In this document: in pieces, positions 1 through 7,344 of the stretch
Layout: each line of letters opens with the position of its first letter
Numbering within the stretch: the stretch's first letter is position 1
Source of the DNA: Actinoplanes italicus
Lineage (GTDB): Bacteria > Actinomycetota > Actinomycetes > Mycobacteriales > Micromonosporaceae
DNA length: 64,000 nucleotides
Direction of reading: 5' to 3'
NCBI RefSeq assembly: GCF_003001815.1
Contig: NZ_PVMZ01000008.1
Coordinates: 1 to 64,000 of the forward strand
The notes under the pieces: generated by a model
The model's input: only the letters and a program-made list of their open reading frames with translations
Database searches by the model: none
What the model was told of the DNA's origin: nothing
Program-made: the position numbers and the translations under genes

Positions 1-95
1 CGGGTGAAACGGAACCTTAGACAGCTCCACCTCACCCGGAGGTCCTCGCCTATTTCAGGACTTCCGCAGCGTTACCAACGTCCGTGGCCAGTACA

Positions 96-480
96 TCTAG
101 AGAGCCTTCGCGATCAGGGTGCGGCCCGCCAGCCGTAGCTCAGCCGTGGAAGCCGGCCGGCAACGGAGGGCAACGGGATCGCTTGACCGGCCTTAATAGC
201 GCGGCCCGATCCGGCGCTCCGGAGAGCGCCGCCGTGGAGGGCCGGTGGTGCGGCGGCGCGATCACACGCAGCCGTTGCGCGCGACCTCGCCGCCGCGACG
301 ACGACGGCAGGCGTCCACGGACCCGCAACGTGGGACCCCACCGTTGTTGCCAACGACGTCAGGAGCACACGCAAAGCCTGGGTGTGTGCCCCAGCCGTAG
401 CCAAGCCACGTCATGTCAGCTGGATTCGAGGGCTGAGATGGGGCTGGTGAGCTGGACCTCGACTGCGAAAGCTCTCTAGA
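96..480. repeat. 385-bp segment bounded by 16-bp inverted repeats
   Basis: The left end TCTAGAGAGCCTTCGC (96-111) and the right end GCGAAAGCTCTCTAGA (465-480) are inverted copies that differ at one base. A third copy, GCGAAAGCTCTCTGGA, lies at 839-854 in the same orientation as the right end. No transposase and no target-site duplication are visible at the flanks. The shape fits a MITE or a decayed insertion-sequence end, but this is inference from structure only. Confidence 0.45.
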
Positions 481-492
481 CACCTTTTACGG

Positions 493-930
493 TCAGGGTC
501 TGAGGCCGGTGGGGACAGCCCGTCCCCAGGCCGCCTGATCGCCCAGCCGTGCCCGGCGAACCCTTCCCCGGGCTGTTGATCGCCCAGCCCTGGGCGGCGA
601 AGCCTTCCCCGGACCGCCTGATCGCCCAGCCGTGGGCGGCGAACCCTTCACCGGGCCGGAGGCAGCGATATCCCGGAGCCCGGCTCCAAAAACGGCCGTA
701 GTTGATCGTCCAGCACCCGTCAGCGGCGGTAACCGACCCCCGCCACCCCGGAGCCCACGACCGTAACGCCAGGCCATCAGCCGACCGAACGCCACCACGG
801 CCCAGACGGATGCGGCCGACGGGCCGGAAACCCCGACGGCGAAAGCTCTCTGGAGACGTCCTCGTCTGATCGCCAAGGGAACACCCACGACCAGCACCAG
901 GACGAGGCACCCGGCGATGGTCAGCATCAT
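493..930 (-). CDS. Possible small membrane protein (doubtful)
   Basis: A minus-strand frame from ATG 930 encodes about 145 residues. It begins with a convincing membrane segment (LTIAGCLVLVLVVGVPLAI, residues about 3-21) and then a second hydrophobic stretch (SAASVWAVVAFGRLMAW). The first 60 codons use GC-rich third positions like a real gene. The remainder runs into the 41-42 bp tandem repeat, reads as Gly/Arg-rich noise and uses rare codons, so the true C-terminus may have been lost. There is no ribosome binding site; a GTG at 1017 would add 29 residues. It may be a decayed gene or chance. Confidence 0.25.
   Translation of the reverse strand: MMLTIAGCLVLVLVVGVPLAIRRGRLQRAFAVGVSGPSAASVWAVVAFGRLMAWRYGRGLRGGGGRLPPLTGAGRSTTAVFGAGLRDIAASGPVKGSPPTAGRSGGPGKASPPRAGRSTARGRVRRARLGDQAAWGRAVPTGLRP
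531..661. repeat. Tandem repeat, 41-42 bp x 3
   Basis: The motif GATCGCCCAGCC followed by GGCGAA(C/G)CCTTC recurs at 537, 578 and 620, giving three imperfect units of 41 and 42 bp. Weaker echoes of GATCG(C/T)C occur near 711 and 868. It lies inside the doubtful minus-strand ORF. Confidence 0.6.
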
Positions 931-973
931 CGGCGCGGCCGCATGACCGTCGATCGCGTATTTCAGCGAGATA

Positions 974-1025
974 CCCGCCGTTCGGCGGATCCACACCCCC
1001 GCCGAACGGCGGGACACGTCTTTTT
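974..1025 (+). terminator. Strong stem-loop with T-run
   Basis: A perfect 15-bp inverted repeat (974-988 with 999-1013, 10-nt loop) is followed by ACACGTCTTTTT. This is a classical intrinsic terminator shape for plus-strand transcription. No plus-strand gene is recognisable upstream, so it may end an unannotated RNA or mark the end of a lost gene. Confidence 0.5.
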
Positions 1026-1220
1026 CGGCGCTGAAATGGCGGGCAAAAACAACAGAGTCGCGAACAATACGAACGCGCGAAAATGACCTTCACCCAATCT
1101 CTCGACCATCGGAAGCGGTCATGTATGTTCGGTGATGCGAGTGGCGGGTCACGACCCTTGTCACTCGATCGCCCCATCATGTCGCGGGAGACCCCCGGGC
1201 TTTGTGGAAAGGAAACCGAA

Positions 1221-1622
1221 TTGCGTTCCATCATGCGTGGCGCCATTGTCGCCGGCATCGTCGCGGCCGTGCTCACCCCGGCCGCCGCCCAGGCCGCCCC
1301 GGCTCGGGCCGCCGTCGGGCTGCTGGGCACCTACGGTTTCGGCCGCGCCGCGGTCATCGGACAGTCCGGGATGGAAGCCGGGATCTTCCGGGCCTACGCC
1401 GTCCGTTCCGGCTTCGCCGGTGACGATCTCCTGGTCAGCTACCAGACGCGCACCGCGCCGCTGGAGGAGGAGACCGTCGTGTACACGGCCGCCTTCAACC
1501 AGGTGGCCGACCCGCAGTCGGAGTGCCGGAAGGTCGGCGCCGACGGCGTCGCCCGTAAGGCCTGGGCGTCGTTCCGCTGCCGGACCGGATTCGTGCCGAG
1601 TTACACGCTGCTTGTGCGCTGA
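1221..1622 (+). CDS. Small secreted protein of unknown function
   Basis: It encodes 133 residues. The TTG at 1221 is chosen because GGAAAGG ends 8 bases upstream; the in-frame ATG at 1233 is too far from it. The N-terminus is a Sec signal peptide: Arg at positions 2 and 6, hydrophobic core GAIVAGIVAAVL, cleavage after AAAQAA near residue 25. The mature part of about 105 residues has two cysteines (in ECRKV and FRCRT) that could form one disulfide, and no known domain I recognise. The next gene encodes a protein of the same size and design, so the two look like a secreted pair, perhaps distant paralogs. Function unknown. Confidence 0.7.
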   Translation: MRSIMRGAIVAGIVAAVLTPAAAQAAPARAAVGLLGTYGFGRAAVIGQSGMEAGIFRAYAVRSGFAGDDLLVSYQTRTAPLEEETVVYTAAFNQVADPQSECRKVGADGVARKAWASFRCRTGFVPSYTLLVR

Positions 1623-1706
1623 TCTGAACAACCATTTCGCAAAGCTGTCGTTCGACAAATGACACGACAGCTTCCGTGCGCCCTTGACACAATTGAGGAG
1701 CATCCT

Positions 1707-2135
1707 GTGAAAAATCGAATCACGGCGATTATCGTCGGCGCCGGTGCGGCCGTCGTCATGGCCGCCACACCGGCTCTCGCCGCGGACAACACCTTTGAAT
1801 TGTCCGCCGGCCGGGCCACCGCCTACGGCACCTACGACCGGATGATGAGCATTCCGGAGCGGCCGGTTCCGCCGGTCGCGGTCAACGGCACGCTGGCCGT
1901 GAACGGCCGCGCCCGCTGCGCCGTCGTGCAGATCGCCTACAACGGCCCGGCCGACGGCATCGAGTGGCGCACCCTGAACAGCCTGTGCGGCCGCGGCAAG
2001 ACCGGCTTCTCGGCCCGGTCCGAGTTCCTGTGGGGCGGCTCTCAGCCGGAGGTACGCCTGTGCACGGGCTCCACGGTCGCCCGTGCCGAACGGGGCCGCG
2101 ACTGCGACGTCTTCACTCCGGCGGCAAACCGCTGA
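1707..2135 (+). CDS. Small secreted protein with four cysteines
   Basis: It encodes 142 residues from GTG 1707, placed by GAGGAG six bases upstream. The signal peptide runs through IIVGAGAAVVMAATPALAA, with cleavage after ALA near residue 26. The mature protein has four cysteines (RCAVV, SLCGR, RLCTG, RDCDV) that suggest two disulfides and a small stable extracellular fold. It resembles the preceding gene in length, signal peptide and a GRA(T/A) motif near the mature N-terminus. A GC-rich stem-loop follows the stop codon. I do not recognise the family. Confidence 0.75.
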   Translation: MKNRITAIIVGAGAAVVMAATPALAADNTFELSAGRATAYGTYDRMMSIPERPVPPVAVNGTLAVNGRARCAVVQIAYNGPADGIEWRTLNSLCGRGKTGFSARSEFLWGGSQPEVRLCTGSTVARAERGRDCDVFTPAANR

Positions 2136-2150
2136 CATCCAGCACACCCG

Positions 2151-2188
2151 GGGCTTCTCCGCTTCCCCATCAGGCGGCGGAGAAGCCC
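2151..2188 (+). terminator. Stem-loop after the secreted pair
   Basis: GGGCTTCTCCGC (2151-2162) pairs perfectly with GCGGAGAAGCCC (2177-2188) across a 14-nt loop, 16 bp after the stop codon of the preceding gene. No T-run follows, as is common for actinomycete terminators. Confidence 0.55.
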
Positions 2189-2256
2189 TGGAACGCGGTC
2201 GGACGGCGGAGAAAGCTCACCGCATCATCGATCCCGCCCCCAGTCGTTGATCTTGT

Positions 2257-3372
2257 GTGAACCTCTTTCTGACAGCCGCTCTGAGCGCAACCCTCAGTCT
2301 GCCCGCCCCACCCACAACGGTTCCCACCTCGGATTGGACCCAGACCGGATACGGGCCGGGCCTGACCTACTACAACCCGCACGAGGAGGGACTCACCCCG
2401 GAATCGATCGACGCCGTCGGGCAGCGCTGGGAGATCCCCACCCACGGCGCCCCGGAATGCGAGGTCGGGCGGGAACCCCTCGCCGGGAACGGTCGGATCT
2501 ACACCAGCGATCCCGGCGGCATCGGCGCCTACGACCCGGCGACCGGCGCCCGCCGCTGGCACGTGAACCTCCCGCGGCGCGGCGTCACCAGGATGGCCGT
2601 CTCCGAAGGCATCCTGGCCACCCTCACCTACGCCTGCGACAACCAGCACAGCTACCTGACCGCCTATCGGGCCACCACCGGCCAGCGGATCTGGGAGATC
2701 GCGCTCGGCGCACCCACCCAGGACATGATCGTCGACCGTGGAGTGATCGTGGTCGACACCCGCCCCGACTTCGAGACGTCCACGGTCGCCCACCGGCTCG
2801 GCACCGGCGCCCGGATGTGGAAACTGTTCGGCACCCGAGGGGACGGCCTTCTGTCGGCGCAGGGGCGGATCCTGCTGCGTACCGCGGGCGAAGGTTCCCG
2901 GGCGGTCGACGTCAAGACCGGGACGACCATCTGGCGTACGCCGGAGGACTGGTACGCCGTGGGCAGCAACCCGAGCGGCTCGCGGTTCTACATCGGTGGC
3001 CGCAACGGCGGGCTCACCGCGATCGACTCGGCCAACGGCAACGTGGCCTGGCAGTCGACCTGGCCGGCGCGCTCGGTCACCGTCGACGACCAGCGTGTGT
3101 ACTTCCCGCGGTACCGCAGCACGATCTGCCTGGACGCGACGACCGGCAGGAAACTCTGGTCGGTGCATCTGCCGGACACCGCCGGGCAGCCGGTCCGGGC
3201 CGGTCGCCTGCTGTACAGCCCGAGCGGCATGGGCCACCCGCTGTCGATCGTCGACGCCGTGACCGGGCAGGCGAAGAAGGGTGGTATGCCGAGCAGCGAG
3301 AATTACCCGCCGACGGTGGCAGGCGGCCGCCTCTTCCTCACGGACGGCAACCGCCTGCGCGCCTACTTCTGA
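2257..3372 (+). CDS. Secreted PQQ-like beta-propeller protein
   Basis: It encodes 371 residues. After a signal peptide (LFLTAALSATLSLPA) come repeated blades of the PQQ/quinoprotein type. Each couples a value read-out to a tag such as YDPATGARRWHV, YRATTGQRIWEI, VDVKTGTTIWRT, IDSANGNVAWQS or LDATTGRKLWSV, the usual (D/T)-TG-x-x-x-W signature. No PQQ-binding or dehydrogenase active-site motif is evident, so a binding or scaffold role outside the membrane is likelier than an enzyme. GTG 2257 has a poor ribosome binding site. Two further propeller proteins of this class occur in the window. It is convergent with rlmB, 8 bp away. Confidence 0.8.
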   Translation: MNLFLTAALSATLSLPAPPTTVPTSDWTQTGYGPGLTYYNPHEEGLTPESIDAVGQRWEIPTHGAPECEVGREPLAGNGRIYTSDPGGIGAYDPATGARRWHVNLPRRGVTRMAVSEGILATLTYACDNQHSYLTAYRATTGQRIWEIALGAPTQDMIVDRGVIVVDTRPDFETSTVAHRLGTGARMWKLFGTRGDGLLSAQGRILLRTAGEGSRAVDVKTGTTIWRTPEDWYAVGSNPSGSRFYIGGRNGGLTAIDSANGNVAWQSTWPARSVTVDDQRVYFPRYRSTICLDATTGRKLWSVHLPDTAGQPVRAGRLLYSPSGMGHPLSIVDAVTGQAKKGGMPSSENYPPTVAGGRLFLTDGNRLRAYF

Positions 3373-3380
3373 CGAACCTC

Positions 3381-4508
3381 TCAGCCGTACAGGCGGCGGC
3401 GGCTCACCTCGGCGAGAGTGACCGCTGCCGCCACGCTGGCGTTCAGCGACTCGACGTCGGAGGCCATCGGGATGCTCACCCGCAGGTCACACGTCTCGCC
3501 GACCAGGCGGGACAGACCGCGGCCCTCGGAGCCGACGACCACGAGCAGCGGGCCGACCGCGGCTTCGAGCTGGTAGAGGTCGGTCTCGCCGTCGGCGTCG
3601 AGGCCGATCGCGGTGAATCCGGCCTTCTGTGCCGACTTGACGGCCCGGGTCAGGTTGACCACCTGCGACACCGGGACCCGGGCGGCCGCGCCGGCGCTGG
3701 TGCGCCAGGCGGTCGCGGTGATCCCGGCGGCACGCCGCTCGGTCATGAAGACGCCGTGCCCGCCGAACGCGGCCACCGACCGGATCACCGCGCCCAGGTT
3801 GCGCGGGTCGGTGATGCCGTCGAGCGCGACCAGCAGCGGGGCGGTCTGCTCCAGCGCGGCGGCCACGAGGTCGTCGAAGTCCTCGTAGGCGAACGGCGGC
3901 ACCTGCAGGCCGACACCCTGGTGCAGCACGCCGCCGGTCATCCGGTCGAGCTCGTTGCGGCTGATCTCCAGGATCGGGATGCCCCGGTCGCCTGAGGTCC
4001 GGACGATCTCGGTGACCCGGTCGTCGATGTCGAGGCCCTGCGCCACGTAGAGCGCGGTGGCCGGCACCAGCGCCCGCAGCGCCTCGACCACCGGGTTGCG
4101 GCCGAGCAGCAGCTCGGGACCCTCTTTGGTGGGGTTGGACCGGCGGCCCGGAGCGATCCGCGGACCGCGGGGCCCTCCACCGCGGACACCCCCGCGAGTC
4201 GTCTGGGTGCGGGTGATCCCGGGAGCGCGGCCACCGCTGCGGCCCCAGGTGGTGTCCTTGGTGCCGGGCATGCCGACCTTGGGCGCGCGGCCCTCGGCGG
4301 CCGCGGCCCGGCGCTCCTTGTCCTGCTTACGGGCGGTCTTCTCGGGCAGTTTCTCGGTGCCCGAGTAGCCCTTGTGCCAGGGTCGCTCGTCGGCGGGCAG
4401 GGTCTTGCCCCGGCCCTTGAGACCGGCGCGGTTCTTGCCACCGGAACCTGCCGCGGCGCCCTTCTTCGAGGTCGTACGCTTGCTCGCGTTGAATGAATTG
4501 CCCGGCAT
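3381..4508 (-). CDS. rlmB: 23S rRNA (guanosine-2'-O-)methyltransferase, TrmH/SpoU family
   Basis: It encodes 375 residues. An Arg/Lys/Gly-rich, probably disordered N-terminal tail (about residues 1-130) precedes a substrate-binding domain (LLLGRNPVVEAL) and a SPOUT catalytic domain with the family motifs LDGITDPRNLGAVIRS, VVGSEGRGLSRL and IPMASDVESLNASVA. The family methylates a 23S rRNA guanosine 2'-OH with SAM and works as a knotted dimer. The start is ATG 4508, whose A is the last base of the cysS stop codon, so translation is coupled. cysS-rlmB is a widely conserved actinobacterial pair. The long basic tail is typical of actinobacterial members and probably binds rRNA. Confidence 0.93.
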   Translation of the reverse strand: MPGNSFNASKRTTSKKGAAAGSGGKNRAGLKGRGKTLPADERPWHKGYSGTEKLPEKTARKQDKERRAAAAEGRAPKVGMPGTKDTTWGRSGGRAPGITRTQTTRGGVRGGGPRGPRIAPGRRSNPTKEGPELLLGRNPVVEALRALVPATALYVAQGLDIDDRVTEIVRTSGDRGIPILEISRNELDRMTGGVLHQGVGLQVPPFAYEDFDDLVAAALEQTAPLLVALDGITDPRNLGAVIRSVAAFGGHGVFMTERRAAGITATAWRTSAGAAARVPVSQVVNLTRAVKSAQKAGFTAIGLDADGETDLYQLEAAVGPLLVVVGSEGRGLSRLVGETCDLRVSIPMASDVESLNASVAAAVTLAEVSRRRLYG

Positions 4509-5923
4509 CAGTGCTGTTCTCCTACCGTCCATCGCGGCCCGGCCGGAGTGTCCTCCACCTGAATACCCGCGTTCTTGAGCTGGTCGCGCACCGAGTCGGC
4601 GGCCGCCCAGTCCTTACGTGCACGGGCCTGCGCCCGCTGCTCCAGCGCCAGCGCCACCAGCCCGTCGACCACCGGCTTGAGGTCGTTGCCGCCCTCGCCG
4701 CCGCCCCACTTCTCGTCGAAGGGGTCGAGGCCGAGCACGCCCAGCATGGCCCGGACCGCAGTGAGCGCGCCCCGGATGGCGGCCTCGTCACCAGCGGTCA
4801 GGGCGGTGTTGCCCTCCCGCACGGTGTCGTGGACGATCGCCAGCGCCGCCGACGTGTTCAGGTCGTCGTTCATCGCGTCGGCGAAGGCCGGCGGCACCTG
4901 CTTGGGCCGGCCCTGCCCGACGACCTCGGCGGCCCGTTGCACGAAGCCCTCGATCCGCCTGTACGCGACAGCGGCCTCCCGCAGCGCCTCGTCGGAGTAG
5001 TCGATCCGGGAGCGGTAGTGCGGGCTGCCCAGGTAGTAGCGCAGCTCGACCGGCCGGATGCCGGACTCGACGAGCGAGGTCAGGTCGATCACGTTGCCCA
5101 GCGACTTGCTCATCTTCGAGTCGCCGAGGTTGAGCAGGGCGTGGTGCACCCAGAACCGGGCGAACCCGAGACCGGCCGCCTTGGACTGCGCCACCTCGTT
5201 CTCGTGGTGCGGGAACGTCAGGTCGAGGCCGCCGCCGTGGATGTCGAACTCGTCGCCGAGGTAGCGCCGGGCCATCGCCGAGCACTCGATGTGCCAGCCG
5301 GGACGGCCGCGGCCCCAGGGTGACGGCCAGTAGGCGTCCTGCGGCTCGTCCGTCTTCTCGCCCTTCCACAGGGCGAAGTCGCGGTGGTCGCGCTTGTCGC
5401 GGACCGGGGCGTCACCGGCCTCGCGCATGTCGTCCGGGCGCTGGCCGGAGAGAGCGCCGTACTCGGCGAAGGAGCGCACGTCGAAGTAGACGTCGGCGCA
5501 GTCACCACCGGCCGGATAGGCGTGCCCGCGCTCGATCAGTGACGCGATCAGCTCGTGCATCTCGGTGATGTGCCCGGTGGCCAGCGGCTCGTAGGTGGGC
5601 GCCAGCACGTTGAGCGCCGAGTAGTCCCGGTCGAGCAGGAGCCGGTTCTCGTAGGCGATCGCCCACCATGGCCTGCCGTGGTCCAGCGACTTCTGGAGGA
5701 TCTTGTCGTCGACGTCGGTGACGTTGCGGACGAAGTTGACCTCGAGCCCGGTGTGCAGCAGCCAGCGGCGCAGCACGTCGTAGTTGACGGCGGAGCGAAG
5801 GTGACCGATGTGGGGCGAGGACTGCACGGTGACACCACACAGGTAGATCCCCACCTGACCGGGCGTCATCGGGACGAAGTCCCGGACCGATCGGGTCGCG
5901 GTGTCGTACAAGCGCAGAGTCAC
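4508..5923 (-). CDS. cysS: Cysteine--tRNA ligase
   Basis: It encodes 471 residues, normal for CysRS. The class I signature HIGH appears in SSPHIGHLRSAVNYD (about residue 36-39) and the KMSKS loop in LGDSKMSKSLGN. Zinc-ligand residues are seen in CGVTV, WHIECSAMA and the following HGGG-L-FPHHENE motif. The enzyme charges tRNA-Cys in the cytoplasm. It starts 23 bp after fumC and overlaps rlmB by one base, so it is likely co-transcribed with both. In most actinomycetes ispD-ispF precede cysS directly; here ispF lies 21 kb away. Confidence 0.97.
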   Translation of the reverse strand: MTLRLYDTATRSVRDFVPMTPGQVGIYLCGVTVQSSPHIGHLRSAVNYDVLRRWLLHTGLEVNFVRNVTDVDDKILQKSLDHGRPWWAIAYENRLLLDRDYSALNVLAPTYEPLATGHITEMHELIASLIERGHAYPAGGDCADVYFDVRSFAEYGALSGQRPDDMREAGDAPVRDKRDHRDFALWKGEKTDEPQDAYWPSPWGRGRPGWHIECSAMARRYLGDEFDIHGGGLDLTFPHHENEVAQSKAAGLGFARFWVHHALLNLGDSKMSKSLGNVIDLTSLVESGIRPVELRYYLGSPHYRSRIDYSDEALREAAVAYRRIEGFVQRAAEVVGQGRPKQVPPAFADAMNDDLNTSAALAIVHDTVREGNTALTAGDEAAIRGALTAVRAMLGVLGLDPFDEKWGGGEGGNDLKPVVDGLVALALEQRAQARARKDWAAADSVRDQLKNAGIQVEDTPAGPRWTVGEQH

Positions 5924-5946
5924 CGTACAAGGGTACCGGCCTGTCC

Positions 5947-7344
5947 TCAGGGACGCGTCATCCGGAGCACGTCGAGTGCCTCGTCCAGTTGAGCCTCGGT
6001 CACGGTCCCGTTCGCGACGTGCCCACGCTCGATCACGACCTCGCGGATGGTGCGACCGGTGGCGAGCGCCTGCTTGGCGATCGCGGCCGCCTCGTCGTAC
6101 CCGAGATAGCGGTTGAGCGGGGTGACGATCGACGGCGAGCCCTCCGCGTAACCGCGGGTGACCTCCTCGTCCGCCTCGAGACCGGCCACGCAGCGGTCGG
6201 CGAGGAGCCGGGACACCGCGGCCAGCAGACGGATCGACTCGAGTACGTTGCGGGCCATCACCGGCAGCATCACGTTGAGCTCGAAGTCGCCCTGGGTGCC
6301 GGCGAAGGCGACCGTGGCGTCGTTGCCGATGACCTGGGCGGCGACCTGGCGAACCGCCTCGGGGACGACCGGGTTCACCTTGCCCGGCATGATCGACGAG
6401 CCCGGCTGCAGGTCGGGCAGGCGCAGCTCACGCAGGCCGGCCCGGGGCCCGGAACCCATCCAGCGGATGTCATTGGCGATCTTGTAAAGGCCGGCGGCCA
6501 CCACCCGGAGCTGCCCGGACACCTCGACCAGCGCGTCGCGGGCGCCCTGTGCCTCGAAGTGGTCACGGGTCTCGGTCAGCGGCAGGCCGGTCTCCTCGGC
6601 CAGCAGGCGGATCACCGCGGGCGCGAAACCGGGCGGGGTGTTCACGCCGGTGCCGACCGCGGTGCCGCCGAGCGGCAGCTCACCGAGCCGGGGCAGGGTG
6701 GCCTGGAGGCGCTCGACACCGTTGGTGACCTGCCGGGCGTACCCGGAGAATTCCTGCCCCAGAGTGACCGGGGTGGCATCCATGAGATGCGTGCGACCGC
6801 TCTTGACGATCGTCGAGAAGTCGGCGGACTTCGCGCTGAGCACGGTCGCCAGGTGCGCGAGGGCCGGGATCAGGTCGGTGGTCACCGTCTCGACGGCGGC
6901 CAGATGGATCGACGACGGGAAGACGTCGTTGGACGACTGCGACGCGTTGACGTGGTCGTTCGGGTGCACCGGCCGGCCCAGATCGCGACTGGCCAGCGTG
7001 GCGATGACCTCGTTGGCGTTCATGTTCGACGAGGTGCCCGAGCCGGTCTGGAAGACGTCGACCGGGAACTGGTCGTCGTAACCGCCGCCGGCCACGTGCG
7101 CGGCCGCGGTCGCGATCGACTCGGCCAGGTCCTTCTCCAGCACACCGAGGTTCGCGTTGACCCGCGCGGCGGCCCCCTTGATCCGGGCCAGCGCCCGGAT
7201 GTGGGACGGCTCCAGGCCGCGGCCGGAGAGCGGGAAGTTCTCGACCGCCCGCTGTGTCTGCGCGCGCCACAGCGCGGCGGCCGGCACCCGTACCTCGCCC
7301 ATGGTGTCGCGTTCGATCCGGAAACCACTCTCGTCAGTCGTCAC
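5947..7344 (-). CDS. fumC: Class II fumarate hydratase
   Basis: It encodes 465 residues, the usual length for the oxygen-stable, iron-independent fumarase that hydrates fumarate to L-malate in the TCA cycle. Signature regions are GSGTSSNMNANEV, HPNDHVNASQSSND, KSGRTHLMDATPV and the superfamily motif GSSIMPGKVNPV. GTG 7344 is chosen because AGAGGA lies just upstream, inside the end of the preceding regulator gene, which it overlaps by 11 bp; longer in-frame starts would add sequence outside the family. A second, unrelated iron-sulfur fumarase is encoded at 14467-16131. Confidence 0.95.
   Translation of the reverse strand: MTTDESGFRIERDTMGEVRVPAAALWRAQTQRAVENFPLSGRGLEPSHIRALARIKGAAARVNANLGVLEKDLAESIATAAAHVAGGGYDDQFPVDVFQTGSGTSSNMNANEVIATLASRDLGRPVHPNDHVNASQSSNDVFPSSIHLAAVETVTTDLIPALAHLATVLSAKSADFSTIVKSGRTHLMDATPVTLGQEFSGYARQVTNGVERLQATLPRLGELPLGGTAVGTGVNTPPGFAPAVIRLLAEETGLPLTETRDHFEAQGARDALVEVSGQLRVVAAGLYKIANDIRWMGSGPRAGLRELRLPDLQPGSSIMPGKVNPVVPEAVRQVAAQVIGNDATVAFAGTQGDFELNVMLPVMARNVLESIRLLAAVSRLLADRCVAGLEADEEVTRGYAEGSPSIVTPLNRYLGYDEAAAIAKQALATGRTIREVVIERGHVANGTVTEAQLDEALDVLRMTRP

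Larger units (their letters stand above)
1..1220. other. Region without a confident gene
   Basis: No reading frame here combines a ribosome binding site, coding-like third-position GC and a recognisable product. What is visible: near-perfect inverted repeats at 96-111 and 465-480 with a related copy at 839-854, a threefold 41-42 bp repeat at about 531-661, and a strong stem-loop with a T-run at 974-1025. A weak minus-strand candidate for a small membrane protein (493-930) is listed separately. The segment looks like eroded mobile or repetitive DNA. Confidence 0.6.

Noticed and set aside
84..479. 131-codon plus-strand ORF inside the inverted-repeat segment
   Set aside because: No ribosome binding site, composition unlike coding sequence and no recognisable features.
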